64,000 nt of DNA from JBDREC01 sp043820105 [NCBI: Pseudomonadota bacterium] (GCA_043820105.1 JBDREC010000029.1:1-64000); one strand, 5' to 3'. Counted from the first letter of the stretch, positions 27,435-37,248 are shown. Translations and numbers: made by a program. The notes: generated by a model not told the origin, from the sequence alone.

Positions 27435-29600
27435 ATGGAAAAAGAAGAAACCCTGCAGGGGCAAATTGAAAACATCATTTTTTATTCTGAAGAATCAAAT
27501 TATATAGTTGCACATTTTTATGATGAGCTATCTGCAAAAAATACTACTATTGTTGGGACCATGTTTGAGACCAAACCAGGAGAGGCTTTTCGCTTAAGTG
27601 GCAAATGGGTAAACAATAAAAAATTTGGTAAGCAGTTTAGCTTTGATTCGTATATTTCAATTACTCCCAGCACAAAGGAAGGAATTGAAAAATATCTGGG
27701 CTCAGGTTTGATTAAGGGTATTGGGCCAACCATGGCAAAGAGGCTTGTTGAATATTTTGCTGAAAAGACGCTTGATGTTATTGAAAACAGACCAGGTCAA
27801 TTAACTTTGATTAAAGGAATCGGTAAAAGCAGAGTTGAAATGATTATAGGTGCATGGGAGAAACATGCACAAATAAAATCCTTAATGATATTTTGCCATG
27901 AGCATGGAGTTAGTACTAATATAGCTCTTAAGGTTTTTAAAAAATATAAAAATAGATCTATTGCAATTATTCAACAAAATCCTTTTCGCCTGGCTTCAGA
28001 AATCTGGGGGGTTGGTTTTAAAAAGGCTGACCAAATAGCATTATCAATTGGTTTTGATGAAGAATCGCCTCTTAGAATTGCTTCAGCAATTGAGTTTATT
28101 TTAGAACAAATTTCTCATGAAGGACATCTTCATATGCAAAAACATGATTTATGCATGGCTGCTGAAGAACTTTTAAATGTTTCTTTGGATAAGATTAATG
28201 AAGCAATGGAGGCCTTGTGTTTTAATGATAGAATTCGCTATGATTCAGATGACCAGGACAATGAAGTAGTTTATTTAAAAGCATTCCATGATGCTGAAAT
28301 TGGAATCGCTGAAAATATTACAAGGCTTTTATCAGATGTTTCAGATATTTCCATTAATATAGAAAAAGCACTTCTGTGGGTAGAAGACTTAAGTAAGTTC
28401 TCTTTTTCACAAAGCCAGAAAGATGCAATTGAAATGGCTATTAAGCATAAAGTTTCAATTATTACCGGTGGTCCAGGAACAGGAAAAACCACAATCATTA
28501 ATGAAATAAATAAAATATTTCAGGCTAAAGGCGCTGTTGTTTATTTATCAACCCCTACTGGCAGGGCTTCAAAACGACTCTCTGAGGCTACAGGTCATGA
28601 GGCTAAGACAATTCACAGAATGCTTGAATACAGTCCCAAAGAACGAAGGTTTATTAAGGACTCAGAAAACCAGTTAGCCTGTGATGTTTTAATCTTAGAT
28701 GAAGCCTCAATGATTGATACACCTTTATTTTATTATTTAATTAGAGCAATCCCTGATACTTCTCGTTTGATTATTGTTGGTGATGTTGATCAGCTGCCTC
28801 CTGTTGGTCCTGGAAATACGCTGTTTGAGCTAATAACTTCCAAGCTTGTTCCTGTAACTTTTTTAAAATATATCTTTAGACAAGCACAAGGATCAAGCAT
28901 TATTGAGGCGGCTCATCAAATAAATAGTGGTAACTATCCTGAATTTTCAGAAAATGATAGAGCTTGTGTTTTTGTTAAAAAGGAAACAAGCGACGAAATT
29001 ATTAAATCAATTAGTGATTTTATAAGTCGAATTCGTTCAGGGGAAGTTAAGGATTTTGATCTAGAAAGTACTCAAATATTGGTTCCAATGAACAAGGGTG
29101 ATATTGGCACTATTGCAATGAATCAGTTATTACAAAACATAATAAATCCACCTTCAGAAAATAAACAGAGTATTAAAAGAATAAAATACACCTTTAGAGA
29201 AGCTGATAGGATAATGCAGATTGTAAATAACTATGATAAAGAAGTTTTTAATGGCGACATTGGGTGTATTGAACACATAAACAAAGATGCTGAGATTGTA
29301 ATGTGTAATTTTGATGGGCGCCTGCTTGAATATGAATTCGCTGAACTTGATGAAATTGCACTGGCCTACGCGATAACTATTCATAAATCCCAAGGCAGTG
29401 AATATAAAAATATCTTGATTTTACTTTCAACTCAGCATTTTATAATGCTTCAAAGAAATTTGATTTATACAGCAATCACCAGGGGAAAAGAAAAAGTATT
29501 GTTTATTGGAAACCCCAAAGCCTTAAAGATGGCTGTGCAGAGAAATTTTTCAAAAAAGAGAAATACTTTGCTTGGGCAAAGGCTGAGGAAGAAGTGGTAA
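27435..29600 (+). CDS. recD2: RecD2-type superfamily 1B DNA helicase
   Basis: A 5'-3' DNA helicase of the RecD2/YrrC family, which acts without RecBC. From the ATG at 27435 the protein has 721 residues, the usual length. In order: N-terminal OB-like region (LQGQIENIIFYSEESNYIVAHF), helix-hairpin-helix motifs (GSGLIKGIGPTMAKRL, LTLIKGIGKS), Walker A GGPGTGKTT (K351), DEASM Walker B, GDVDQLPPVGPG, and the C-terminal SH3-inserted 2A domain with AITIHKSQGSEY and the YTAITRGKEKV motif. An open extension to 27282 adds 51 residues unlike the family, made from repeat DNA, so I reject it. The stop codon lies inside the repeat hairpin before the next gene. Confidence 0.93.
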   Translation: MEKEETLQGQIENIIFYSEESNYIVAHFYDELSAKNTTIVGTMFETKPGEAFRLSGKWVNNKKFGKQFSFDSYISITPSTKEGIEKYLGSGLIKGIGPTMAKRLVEYFAEKTLDVIENRPGQLTLIKGIGKSRVEMIIGAWEKHAQIKSLMIFCHEHGVSTNIALKVFKKYKNRSIAIIQQNPFRLASEIWGVGFKKADQIALSIGFDEESPLRIASAIEFILEQISHEGHLHMQKHDLCMAAEELLNVSLDKINEAMEALCFNDRIRYDSDDQDNEVVYLKAFHDAEIGIAENITRLLSDVSDISINIEKALLWVEDLSKFSFSQSQKDAIEMAIKHKVSIITGGPGTGKTTIINEINKIFQAKGAVVYLSTPTGRASKRLSEATGHEAKTIHRMLEYSPKERRFIKDSENQLACDVLILDEASMIDTPLFYYLIRAIPDTSRLIIVGDVDQLPPVGPGNTLFELITSKLVPVTFLKYIFRQAQGSSIIEAAHQINSGNYPEFSENDRACVFVKKETSDEIIKSISDFISRIRSGEVKDFDLESTQILVPMNKGDIGTIAMNQLLQNIINPPSENKQSIKRIKYTFREADRIMQIVNNYDKEVFNGDIGCIEHINKDAEIVMCNFDGRLLEYEFAELDEIALAYAITIHKSQGSEYKNILILLSTQHFIMLQRNLIYTAITRGKEKVLFIGNPKALKMAVQRNFSKKRNTLLGQRLRKKW

Positions 29601-29662
29601 GCGGTAAGTGGTAAGTGGTAAGTTAAAATAAACTTACAGTTTACCACTTAACACTTACCACT
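29593..29662 (+). repeat. 32-base inverted-repeat hairpin of AGTGGTA heptamers before the aspartate aminotransferase gene
   Basis: Left arm 29593-29624 and right arm 29631-29662 are complementary at about 27 of 32 positions around a 6-base loop. The left arm is four degenerate heptamers. The element contains the recD2 stop codon and ends 7 bases before the ribosome binding site of the next gene. It is the short-loop relative of the element before metK. Confidence 0.8.
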
Positions 29663-29679
29663 GAAAAAGAGGAGAATAG

Positions 29680-30873
29680 ATGAAATTAAGTAATAATATT
29701 TCGAAAATTAATCCATCAGTTACCTTAGAAGTGACGTCAAAGGCACAAACCATGATTAAAGCTGGGATTGATGTTATTTCTTTTGGGGCAGGAGAACCTG
29801 ATTTTGATACTCCAGATTATATTAAGTCTGCTGCTATTGAAGCAATTAACAATGGTTGTACAAAATATACAGCTGCTGATGGTATTGTTGAATTAAAAGA
29901 TGCAATAATAAATAGATATAAAAACAAGTATAATATCGACTATACAAGAGACGAAGTAGTTGTTAGTTGTGGGGGGAAGCATGCAATCTATAATATTCTT
30001 TATTGCATGTTAAATCCTGGTGATGAAGTTATTATTCCAGCACCGTATTGGGTTTCATATCCTGAACAAGTGACCTTAGCTTTTGGAAAGTCGGTGCTTG
30101 TAGATACTTTAGAAGAAGATAATTATAAATTAAATCCGAAAAAACTAGCAAATGCAATAACAGATAAAACAAAAGTTCTAATTTTAAATTCGCCTTCAAA
30201 CCCTACAGGTCAAGTCTATAGCATCCAAGAATTAAATGCTCTGCTTGATGTAATTAAAGATAAAGATATCTTAGTAATTAGCGATGATATTTATGATGAC
30301 TTGTTATATGACAATGAAAAATTTTCAAATATCCTTAATTGTGATTTGGCAAATAGAAGCAAAATAGCCATTGTAAATGGTGTTTCTAAGACATATTCTA
30401 TGACTGGTTGGAGAATTGGCTATTCATTAACTTCCACCAGTTTAGCTAAAGCCATAAAAAAAGTTCAAGGTCACATGACGTCAAATCCTTCTACTCCAGC
30501 TCAATGGGCTTCGGTTAAAGCCTTAAATGAAAATAATTGTGCCATTACAGAAATGTTAATTGAATTTGAGAAAAGAAGAAATAGAATATTTGAACTTATT
30601 ACAAAGATTGACGGACTTGTTTGTATAAAACCAATTGGCGCTTTTTATGTTTTCCCCAATATTTCCTCTTATTTTAATAAATCTTATAATGGATTGCAGA
30701 TAAAATCATCACTTGATTTAAGTAAGTATTTGCTAGAGGAAGCTAATGTAGCTGTTGTGCCGGGTGAGGCTTTTGGTAGCTGTGATAATATTAGAATGTC
30801 ATTTGCTACTTCTATTGAACTAATTGAAAAGGGTGTTGAAAGGATAGCTTTGGCTTTAAGCAAGTTGGTTTGA
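29680..30873 (+). CDS. aspB: Aspartate aminotransferase, class I subgroup b
   Basis: Interconverts aspartate/2-oxoglutarate and oxaloacetate/glutamate using PLP. The 397 residues carry the Ib-type N-terminus with SFGAGEPDFDTP, KYTAADG, NSPSNPTGQVY, the SDDIYDDL aspartate site and the PLP-lysine motif NGVSKTYSMTGWRIGY. The ribosome binding site AGAGGAG is 8 bases upstream. It follows recD2 on the same strand with only the hairpin element between. Prephenate or other amino-acid specificity cannot be excluded from sequence alone. Confidence 0.92.
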   Translation: MKLSNNISKINPSVTLEVTSKAQTMIKAGIDVISFGAGEPDFDTPDYIKSAAIEAINNGCTKYTAADGIVELKDAIINRYKNKYNIDYTRDEVVVSCGGKHAIYNILYCMLNPGDEVIIPAPYWVSYPEQVTLAFGKSVLVDTLEEDNYKLNPKKLANAITDKTKVLILNSPSNPTGQVYSIQELNALLDVIKDKDILVISDDIYDDLLYDNEKFSNILNCDLANRSKIAIVNGVSKTYSMTGWRIGYSLTSTSLAKAIKKVQGHMTSNPSTPAQWASVKALNENNCAITEMLIEFEKRRNRIFELITKIDGLVCIKPIGAFYVFPNISSYFNKSYNGLQIKSSLDLSKYLLEEANVAVVPGEAFGSCDNIRMSFATSIELIEKGVERIALALSKLV

Positions 30874-30876
30874 AAA

Positions 30877-30921
30877 ATTAAAATCAGCGCAAAGCTATGA
30901 ATTTTAATATTTTCTTATTCA
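30877..30921 (+). terminator. Probable terminator after the aspartate aminotransferase gene
   Basis: Stem ATTAAAAT/ATTTTAAT (30877-30884 with 30901-30908), with an inner AGC/GCT pairing in the loop, followed by the T-rich ATTTTCTTATTC. AU-rich, so weak. Confidence 0.4.
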
Positions 30922-31053
30922 GAATTTTCACAATCTACATCCAAAAATGAAGATAGACTTATTATCCTCAATAAAAAATCCTGAATTTATTGCAATTTTC
31001 TTTTAATTAAGTAAAATTATAAAGGTTTTTTTATCAATAAGAGTGGAAATTAA

Positions 31054-32958
31054 ATGAAAATTACATGTAAAAATTGTTTTGCTACTTATAACCTTGATGA
31101 AACAAAGATCAAGACAGATGAAATTAAAGTTAGATGTTCTAAATGCAACTATTCCTTCACTGTTAGTCCAAATGCTAAGCCTGAAACAAAGCCTCCAACA
31201 GTAGCTAAACCTAAAATCAAATCTGAGTTGAAAGAAGATATTCCGCAAAATACAGAAGAGGATGATGACAATAAACAGCTGCTGGTTCGCCTGGCTAGTG
31301 GTCAGACTTATGAAGTTGACGATCATGATACTTTGAAAAATTGGATTAAGGAAAATAGACTTACTCCTGATGATGAATTAAGTATAACAGGTGGCAGATT
31401 TTTAAGGATTGGTGATTTATCAGAGTTTCAAGAGCTTTTTGGGGTTGATTCAGGACCCGAGACTACAGATAGATATGAAAAGCCACCTAAGCTAGAGGAT
31501 GATGATTTCTCTCCCACCCAAACAGAAGATTCACCGAGTGTTCGTGATGATTTTCCTTCTATGCCTCACATTCCCGGTGCTTTTGATACAAATCAACCAA
31601 CCTTTAAAGGAGAACTGAAATTTGATTCTCCCCAATCCCCCTCTCAAGTAGTTAGGACAGAAGCTGGGAGAGAAGATACTTATGTGAAGGCTAAATCAGA
31701 AACCAAGAAAAAATCAAAATCACGATTAAAAATAACAATTCCTATTATATTAATTTTAATAATAGCCGCTGTCTTAGCCAAGAATCCACATTACCTTGAA
31801 CAAGCTTCAAAAATTATTAAGCGTTATGTGTCTGGTGATAAGTATGAGCTTGATAAAGCCAAGCTTGCTCAAGAAGAACTAGCAAAAGAGGCAATAGAAG
31901 CAGCTCAGCCCCCTAAGCCTGAATACCTTGATAATCCTAATTATGTAAAAGCTATCAGACTATTTAAGTATGATCTAACTGAGGGTTATGAGCTTGCCAA
32001 AAAAGAGATTGAAAATTTACTATACAGCTTTAATGAGCCAGAATTATATGGTGCCATGGCCTTGAATTTAGCTCTTTATGGTTATAGGCAAAAGGATGAA
32101 AAACTTTTAGTTTCTGCTATGGAGTACGCCAATTCTAATTTAGCAGTTGAGGGGTCAACAAAAGCTGATGCCTATAAAGCTCTCGCAGTTTATTATTTAG
32201 CAAAAGGCAATCTTCCCCTTTATTCAAAAAGAACAGAAGAATACTTAAATAATATCCCTGCTAATGTTGAATCTGATCATTTATGGGGACTTTATTATAA
32301 GAAAAAGAACATATTGAAAGAAGCGGAAGTCCGCTTTGTGCAGGCATCTCAAAAAGACGCTGAACTAATGCTACCAAGGAGAGAGTTGCTTGAAATAGCA
32401 CAGCTTCGAAAAGAAGAAAATATGGCCAACCTTTATACACAAGAAATAGAAAAGAATAAAACTCTTTTAATTATGGATTATCCAGATCTTGGTACAGCCT
32501 TGAATAAAAAAGAAGAGCCAAAGCCTGTAGTAAAAGAAGAAAAAATAGTGAAAAAAATAATACCCAAACCAAAACCCAAGCCAATACCAAAACCAAAGCC
32601 TTTAACTGCCCAAGATCATTTTAACACAGGGAGAGATTTTTATAAAAAGGGAGAGTTCCAAAAGGCTTTTGATTCATTTTCTCAAGCTATTAAAATTGGA
32701 GCGAATAATCCTATATATCATTATTACACAGGCATTACGTATCAGGAGCTTTACCAAACGGAAAAAGCTGTTGAAGAATATAAAAAAGCTATTTCTCTTA
32801 ATCCTAATTATGCTCCGCCTTATAAGAGCCTAGGTATTATGTATGCTCAGTTTGGTGAAAACTTAAAAGCAAAAATTGCACTAAAAAAATATTTAACATT
32901 GAATCCAAACGCGGGTGATAAAGCTGAAATTAATACTATGCTTTCTGAGTTGCAATAA
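31054..32958 (+). CDS. MJ0042 zinc-ribbon, GYF-like and TPR membrane protein
   Basis: 634 residues. An N-terminal MJ0042-type zinc ribbon (C5/C8 and C28/C31) is followed by a GYF-like module (about residues 72-127, TYEVDDHDTLKNWIKE), a low-complexity linker, one transmembrane helix (about 224-243) and a periplasmic C-terminal half. The latter ends in a Lys/Pro-rich spacer and TPR repeats (about 525-630). This zinc ribbon plus GYF-like plus TPR order is familiar from myxobacteria-like genomes. It is the first gene of an operon with the GT4, WecA-like and PHP genes, so a sensor or assembly role for envelope glycan synthesis is plausible but unproven. Confidence 0.8.
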   Translation: MKITCKNCFATYNLDETKIKTDEIKVRCSKCNYSFTVSPNAKPETKPPTVAKPKIKSELKEDIPQNTEEDDDNKQLLVRLASGQTYEVDDHDTLKNWIKENRLTPDDELSITGGRFLRIGDLSEFQELFGVDSGPETTDRYEKPPKLEDDDFSPTQTEDSPSVRDDFPSMPHIPGAFDTNQPTFKGELKFDSPQSPSQVVRTEAGREDTYVKAKSETKKKSKSRLKITIPIILILIIAAVLAKNPHYLEQASKIIKRYVSGDKYELDKAKLAQEELAKEAIEAAQPPKPEYLDNPNYVKAIRLFKYDLTEGYELAKKEIENLLYSFNEPELYGAMALNLALYGYRQKDEKLLVSAMEYANSNLAVEGSTKADAYKALAVYYLAKGNLPLYSKRTEEYLNNIPANVESDHLWGLYYKKKNILKEAEVRFVQASQKDAELMLPRRELLEIAQLRKEENMANLYTQEIEKNKTLLIMDYPDLGTALNKKEEPKPVVKEEKIVKKIIPKPKPKPIPKPKPLTAQDHFNTGRDFYKKGEFQKAFDSFSQAIKIGANNPIYHYYTGITYQELYQTEKAVEEYKKAISLNPNYAPPYKSLGIMYAQFGENLKAKIALKKYLTLNPNAGDKAEINTMLSELQ

Positions 32959-32987
32959 TATTGAAGGAAAAAGGTTTATAAAATCAA

Positions 32988-34169
32988 ATGGACAAAGTCT
33001 ATCCTAAAAAAGTGCTTCATGTTCACACTCTGCCTGTTATTAGTGGATCCGGAATTAATACTTTTTTAACAATGAAAGGCACAAGAGATTATGGCTATGA
33101 AAGTGATTTAGCTTGTGCTCCTACTCAAAATGAATTTGAAAAGTTAGAAGAATTTGTTAAAAACCACGATTTCAATTTTATTCCTATTCAGCATTTTAAA
33201 CAACCTATTTCACCAATAAATGACATTCTTGCTTTAATAGAGCTTTATATTTTAATGAAAAAAGAAAAGTATGATGTTGTTCATACCCATAACTCTAAGG
33301 CTGGATTCATTGGTCGACTCGCAGCTTTTTTGGCTAGGGTTCCTGCTATTATCCACACTGTTCATGGTTTCGCCTTTCATCCAGCGGAAAAAAAAGTATT
33401 AAGATATATTTTTATTATTTTAGAACGACTTGTAGCTTTGATAACAGACAAAATGATTTTTATTTCAGAGCCAATGATAGTATGGGCTGAAAAATATAAA
33501 ATAGCTAAGAAATCTGAAGCCGAAAAAATATACAGCTGCATTGACTTAAATGAATTTTCATATGAAAAAGCCAATGGTAAAAGCATTAGGGAAAAATATA
33601 ACATTCCCCTAGACGCGTCCGTTATTGGCTGCGTTTCTAAGTTATGGGATGGAAAAGGCCATTCATATCTTATTGAGGCTTTTGAAAATGTTTTTAATAA
33701 AGCCCCCAATTCTTACTTGATGATTGTTGGTGAGGGTTATTTAGAAGAAGCGCTTAGGAAGCAGGTTTCTTCTTTGGCTTGTAGGGGAAATGTTGTTTTT
33801 ACAGGCTTTCATTCTGATATGGCAGATGTTACGAAATCCTTTAACATAAGCGCTTTAGCCTCAGATTATGAGGGTATGAGTAGAATTTTGTTAGAAGGAA
33901 TGGCTATGAAGAAACCTTTAGTAGCTACTGCAGTGGGTGGGATGGTTGACTTAGTTGATGACAATAAAAATGGCTTTCTTGTAGAGCCTGGAAATGCGGA
34001 AGAAATCGCAAGCGCCTTGTTGAAGCTTGTTGAGAATAAAGAACTTGCACAAGAGTTTGGTGAAAACGGCTACAAAAAGGTTACATCTGGGGAATATAGT
34101 ATTGAAACAATGGTTAGAAAAATTGCAGATGTATATGAGCAGGTTTTAAAAACGAAGGGGTTATTATAA
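32988..34169 (+). CDS. GT4-family glycosyltransferase
   Basis: 393 residues, GT-B fold. The acceptor-side N-terminus has VLHVHTLPVISGSG and HTHNSKAGFIGRLAA; the donor-side C-terminal domain has the E-x7-E motif in YEGMSRILLEGMAMKKPLV, followed by GGMVDLV. A retaining enzyme, cytoplasmic face of the membrane. The stop overlaps the start of the WecA-like gene by one base (TAATG), so translation is coupled. It probably adds a sugar to the undecaprenyl-linked intermediate made by that neighbour. Confidence 0.9.
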   Translation: MDKVYPKKVLHVHTLPVISGSGINTFLTMKGTRDYGYESDLACAPTQNEFEKLEEFVKNHDFNFIPIQHFKQPISPINDILALIELYILMKKEKYDVVHTHNSKAGFIGRLAAFLARVPAIIHTVHGFAFHPAEKKVLRYIFIILERLVALITDKMIFISEPMIVWAEKYKIAKKSEAEKIYSCIDLNEFSYEKANGKSIREKYNIPLDASVIGCVSKLWDGKGHSYLIEAFENVFNKAPNSYLMIVGEGYLEEALRKQVSSLACRGNVVFTGFHSDMADVTKSFNISALASDYEGMSRILLEGMAMKKPLVATAVGGMVDLVDDNKNGFLVEPGNAEEIASALLKLVENKELAQEFGENGYKKVTSGEYSIETMVRKIADVYEQVLKTKGLL

Positions 34170-35674
34170 TGCAGATTTATTTTCTTCCATATATATTTAT
34201 TTTTTTTATTGCATTGTTTTTTAGTATAGCTACAAATTTTATTTTTTTAAAAACAGCTCCAATAATAAAACTTCTTGATAAACCGTCCAAAAGAAAATTT
34301 CAAACAAAGCCAATGCCCTTAACAGGTGGACCAGCAATATATTTATCATTTTTTGCATCTTTATTTATTGCGAAAATAATTTGGGGTCAGCCAATTATTA
34401 ATTTTGGAGATCGTTTTTATGGTCTTTTTTTAGCCAGCACAGTTCTTATTATTATAGGAATTTTCGATGATTACTATAATCTTAATGCCTATGTTAAATT
34501 GTTTTTCCAGATTACAGCGGCTATAATATTAATATTTTTTGGTTATAATGTTGAGGTAATGACTACGCCCTTTTTTGAAATGGAGTTTCAGTTAAATATT
34601 GTTCTTTCATATATCATGGGGATCGCCTGGATTTTAATTGTAATGAATTCTATTAATTTAATTGATGGAGTTGATGGTCTCGCTGGAGGAGTTATTTTTA
34701 TAGCAAGCGCTACTTTGTTTGTTTTGTTTTCTATAAGGCACGACTTCTTTGCTCCAATTATGATGCTGGTTTTAGCGTCTACTGTCTTGGGTTTCTTGTT
34801 TTTTAATTTGCCTCCTGCCAGGGTTTATCTTTCTAATTCAGGGTCATTGTTTACTGGGTTTTTGCTTGCTTCTATTTCTTTGTATGGTTTTCAGAAGGCC
34901 TCAACAATGATTGCTCTTACTATACCTCTTTCTATTTTAGCGATACCCCTTTTTGATACATTTAGTGCTATCATTCGTCGTGGCAGAGTTAATCTTTTTA
35001 AAATATTCAAAGCTGATCGTTTTCATCTTCATCACAGGCTAATAGCAATTGGGATTAGCCCAAGAAAACTGATAACAGTTATTTATTTTTGTTCAATACT
35101 GTTAGGGCTTTCAGCCATTCTACTTGATTCTATTCCACATCAATATGTTATAGTTTTTATTGTTATTTTTATAATGTTTGTTATTTTATTTACAAAGGTT
35201 TTATTATTTGTTGAGAGATTTTTAACATTAAAGATTCTTGATTTTAAAAGAGTTTCAATAAGAGAGATTGGTCAAGGCTTAACCCCATATGGCCAATTAT
35301 GCGAAATAATGACAAGGCTACTAGACGAAGAAGAAAATGTTAGAAAAGATTTTAAAGTGGTTTTATTTTCTATTGATGGCATGAGGCGTGATGGTGTTAG
35401 TAATGAGGATATTAGGTTAGAAATGTTAAAAATAGCAAATGTCGTTGGGAAAGCTATTAGAGGTGGAGACCTGGTTACATATTTAGGCGCAGAACGCTTT
35501 GTCCTCGTTTTATATAACATCTCTGAGAATATTAATATTGCTACATCAAGGTTATCGGCTCTATTTCCCATTCACCTTGAAAAGCAGAAAAAACCTTTGA
35601 AAATAAATATTATTGATATCATTGATGCAAGTGACTCTCAGAAAATTAAATTAATTCTTGGAATTTTAGAATAG
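34169..35674 (+). CDS. WecA-like sugar-1-phosphate transferase fused to a degenerate GGDEF domain
   Basis: 501 residues. Residues 1 to about 350 are a polyprenyl-phosphate N-acetylhexosamine-1-phosphate transferase (WecA/TagO family): about ten helices, PLTGGPAIY, the GIFDDYYNL aspartate pair, NLIDGVDGLAGG (about residues 162-173) and the HLHHRL loop. These start lipid-linked glycan synthesis. Residues about 375-500 form a second, soluble domain: FKVVLFSIDG, then RGGDLVTYLGAERFVLVLY, the outline of a GGDEF domain whose signature is GAERF (440-444). It therefore cannot be a diguanylate cyclase and is probably a regulatory domain. The enzyme part looks intact. Confidence 0.88.
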   Translation: MQIYFLPYIFIFFIALFFSIATNFIFLKTAPIIKLLDKPSKRKFQTKPMPLTGGPAIYLSFFASLFIAKIIWGQPIINFGDRFYGLFLASTVLIIIGIFDDYYNLNAYVKLFFQITAAIILIFFGYNVEVMTTPFFEMEFQLNIVLSYIMGIAWILIVMNSINLIDGVDGLAGGVIFIASATLFVLFSIRHDFFAPIMMLVLASTVLGFLFFNLPPARVYLSNSGSLFTGFLLASISLYGFQKASTMIALTIPLSILAIPLFDTFSAIIRRGRVNLFKIFKADRFHLHHRLIAIGISPRKLITVIYFCSILLGLSAILLDSIPHQYVIVFIVIFIMFVILFTKVLLFVERFLTLKILDFKRVSIREIGQGLTPYGQLCEIMTRLLDEEENVRKDFKVVLFSIDGMRRDGVSNEDIRLEMLKIANVVGKAIRGGDLVTYLGAERFVLVLYNISENINIATSRLSALFPIHLEKQKKPLKINIIDIIDASDSQKIKLILGILE

Positions 35675-35688
35675 TATATTAGGAGAAT

Positions 35689-37248
35689 ATGTTGAAAAAG
35701 ATAATTATTCTTATTTGTTTTTTCTTTTTATTTCTTTTTATTTTTTCTTTTGCTCAAAATAATCAAGTGGGAGAAGTGGGAAATGAAAAGATTGATCCAA
35801 AAATAAATATTTCTGATTTTGAAGGTTATAAACAATATATTTCAGCCATACATGTTCAATCAAGTTATTCATCAGGGGAAGATTCTATTCCAACCATAGC
35901 AAAGAGAGCTTATGACAAAGGTATATCAATAGTTATGATGACTGACACTCTTATTAAAGAGGTGTTTTATGGTTTTCCTCCTTTTAGGAATGTTTTGGGA
36001 GTTTCAGTCTCAGAGAGTTCTATTTTAAAAAATGGTCCAGCGGAATATCTGAAAATTATAGAAAAAGTAAATGATGATTACTATGATAAGGGTTTAATAA
36101 TGATACCGGGGTGTGAGGCTTCTCCTTTTCATTATTGGGAAGGCTCTGTTTTTAAAGGAGATCTAACAATTAAAGATTGGCGCAGGCATCTTCATGTTGT
36201 TGGTCTTTATAAGCCCTGGCAATACAAACAACTTCCTGTTGTGCATGGTGGCTGGACCAAGAGAAATATTAGAAAGTATATGTTTGTTTTTTTAATGTTT
36301 TCTCTGGCAATAATATTGGGAATAGTTTTAATCATGAAAAAGGGATATATTAGATATATTGGAATCATTATTGCTATTTTTGGATTAATGGGAACAATTA
36401 ATAATTTTCCTCTGCGTAGCTCCAAATACAATCCATACTATGGCAGCTATCAGCATTCCCCCTATCAACACTTCATTAATAAAGCGAATACCTTTGGAGG
36501 GATGGTTTTTTATGCTCATCCAGAATCAAATAAGGAGGAAGAAGAAATTTCAGGCAGAGGGTTTCTTTCTTTTTTAAAACTTAAAATGAAAACAGCTAAA
36601 TACCCTAATCTGCTTGTTAAAACTAGAGATTATGCAGGGTTTGAGGGTGCATACTCACGTTCAGCTAAAGCAATTTATGCTGGAAATCAATGGGATAAGG
36701 TTCTTGGCGAATATTTAAACAGGGTACGTGATTTGGCTCCATGGACGATTTCAGGAGGTGATTATCATGGTCTTAAACCTGAAGGAGGCTGGGGTAATAT
36801 TGAATCTGGGCAAACAATCTTATTATTAAAGAACTTTGAGCTTACTGAAATCTTTGCTGCTATGTGGGAAGGGCGAATGTATAGTGTCAGAAATGGCAAA
36901 CAGGCTTCAGAAAATGGATATTTGATTATGCCCAAATTTTACCTTGAAAATTCAGAAGAAACACAAAAAGCAATAAGTGGACAGGAGCTTGTTACAAGTA
37001 AATTAGTAAATTTAAATATTAACTTAAAAACAACCTTAGATAAAGCAGTTGAACTAAAATTAATGATAATAAAAAATGGCGAGCTAATTAAGGAAGAAAA
37101 AATTAAAACACCTTATGAGCTCGTAATTACTGATGATGTTTCAGCTGAATTTAAAGGATATTATAGGATAATCGCAGAGGGTTCAAGTTATCAACTTGTT
37201 TCAAATCCTATATTTTATAGAGTTAATAAAGAAAGTAAAAGGTATTAA
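35689..37248 (+). CDS. PHP-superfamily protein interrupted by two membrane helices
   Basis: 519 residues. An N-terminal signal anchor (about 1-22) is followed by PHP-type metal-site motifs: SAIHVQSSYSSGEDS (the HxH motif degenerate to HVQ), MMTD, IPGCEAS, then a break with two hydrophobic helices (about 199-240), then FYAHPES and SGGDYHG. A beta-rich C-terminal domain of about 110 residues follows. PHP proteins are metal-dependent phosphoesterases; the first histidine pair is altered, so activity is uncertain. It closes the glycan operon (14 bases after the previous gene). Its stop overlaps the convergent lipoprotein gene by 4 bases. Confidence 0.72.
   Translation: MLKKIIILICFFFLFLFIFSFAQNNQVGEVGNEKIDPKINISDFEGYKQYISAIHVQSSYSSGEDSIPTIAKRAYDKGISIVMMTDTLIKEVFYGFPPFRNVLGVSVSESSILKNGPAEYLKIIEKVNDDYYDKGLIMIPGCEASPFHYWEGSVFKGDLTIKDWRRHLHVVGLYKPWQYKQLPVVHGGWTKRNIRKYMFVFLMFSLAIILGIVLIMKKGYIRYIGIIIAIFGLMGTINNFPLRSSKYNPYYGSYQHSPYQHFINKANTFGGMVFYAHPESNKEEEEISGRGFLSFLKLKMKTAKYPNLLVKTRDYAGFEGAYSRSAKAIYAGNQWDKVLGEYLNRVRDLAPWTISGGDYHGLKPEGGWGNIESGQTILLLKNFELTEIFAAMWEGRMYSVRNGKQASENGYLIMPKFYLENSEETQKAISGQELVTSKLVNLNINLKTTLDKAVELKLMIIKNGELIKEEKIKTPYELVITDDVSAEFKGYYRIIAEGSSYQLVSNPIFYRVNKESKRY

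Noticed and set aside
30877-31053. Short gene in the gap between the aspartate aminotransferase and zinc-ribbon genes
   Set aside because: No frame with a ribosome site; only a weak terminator is visible.
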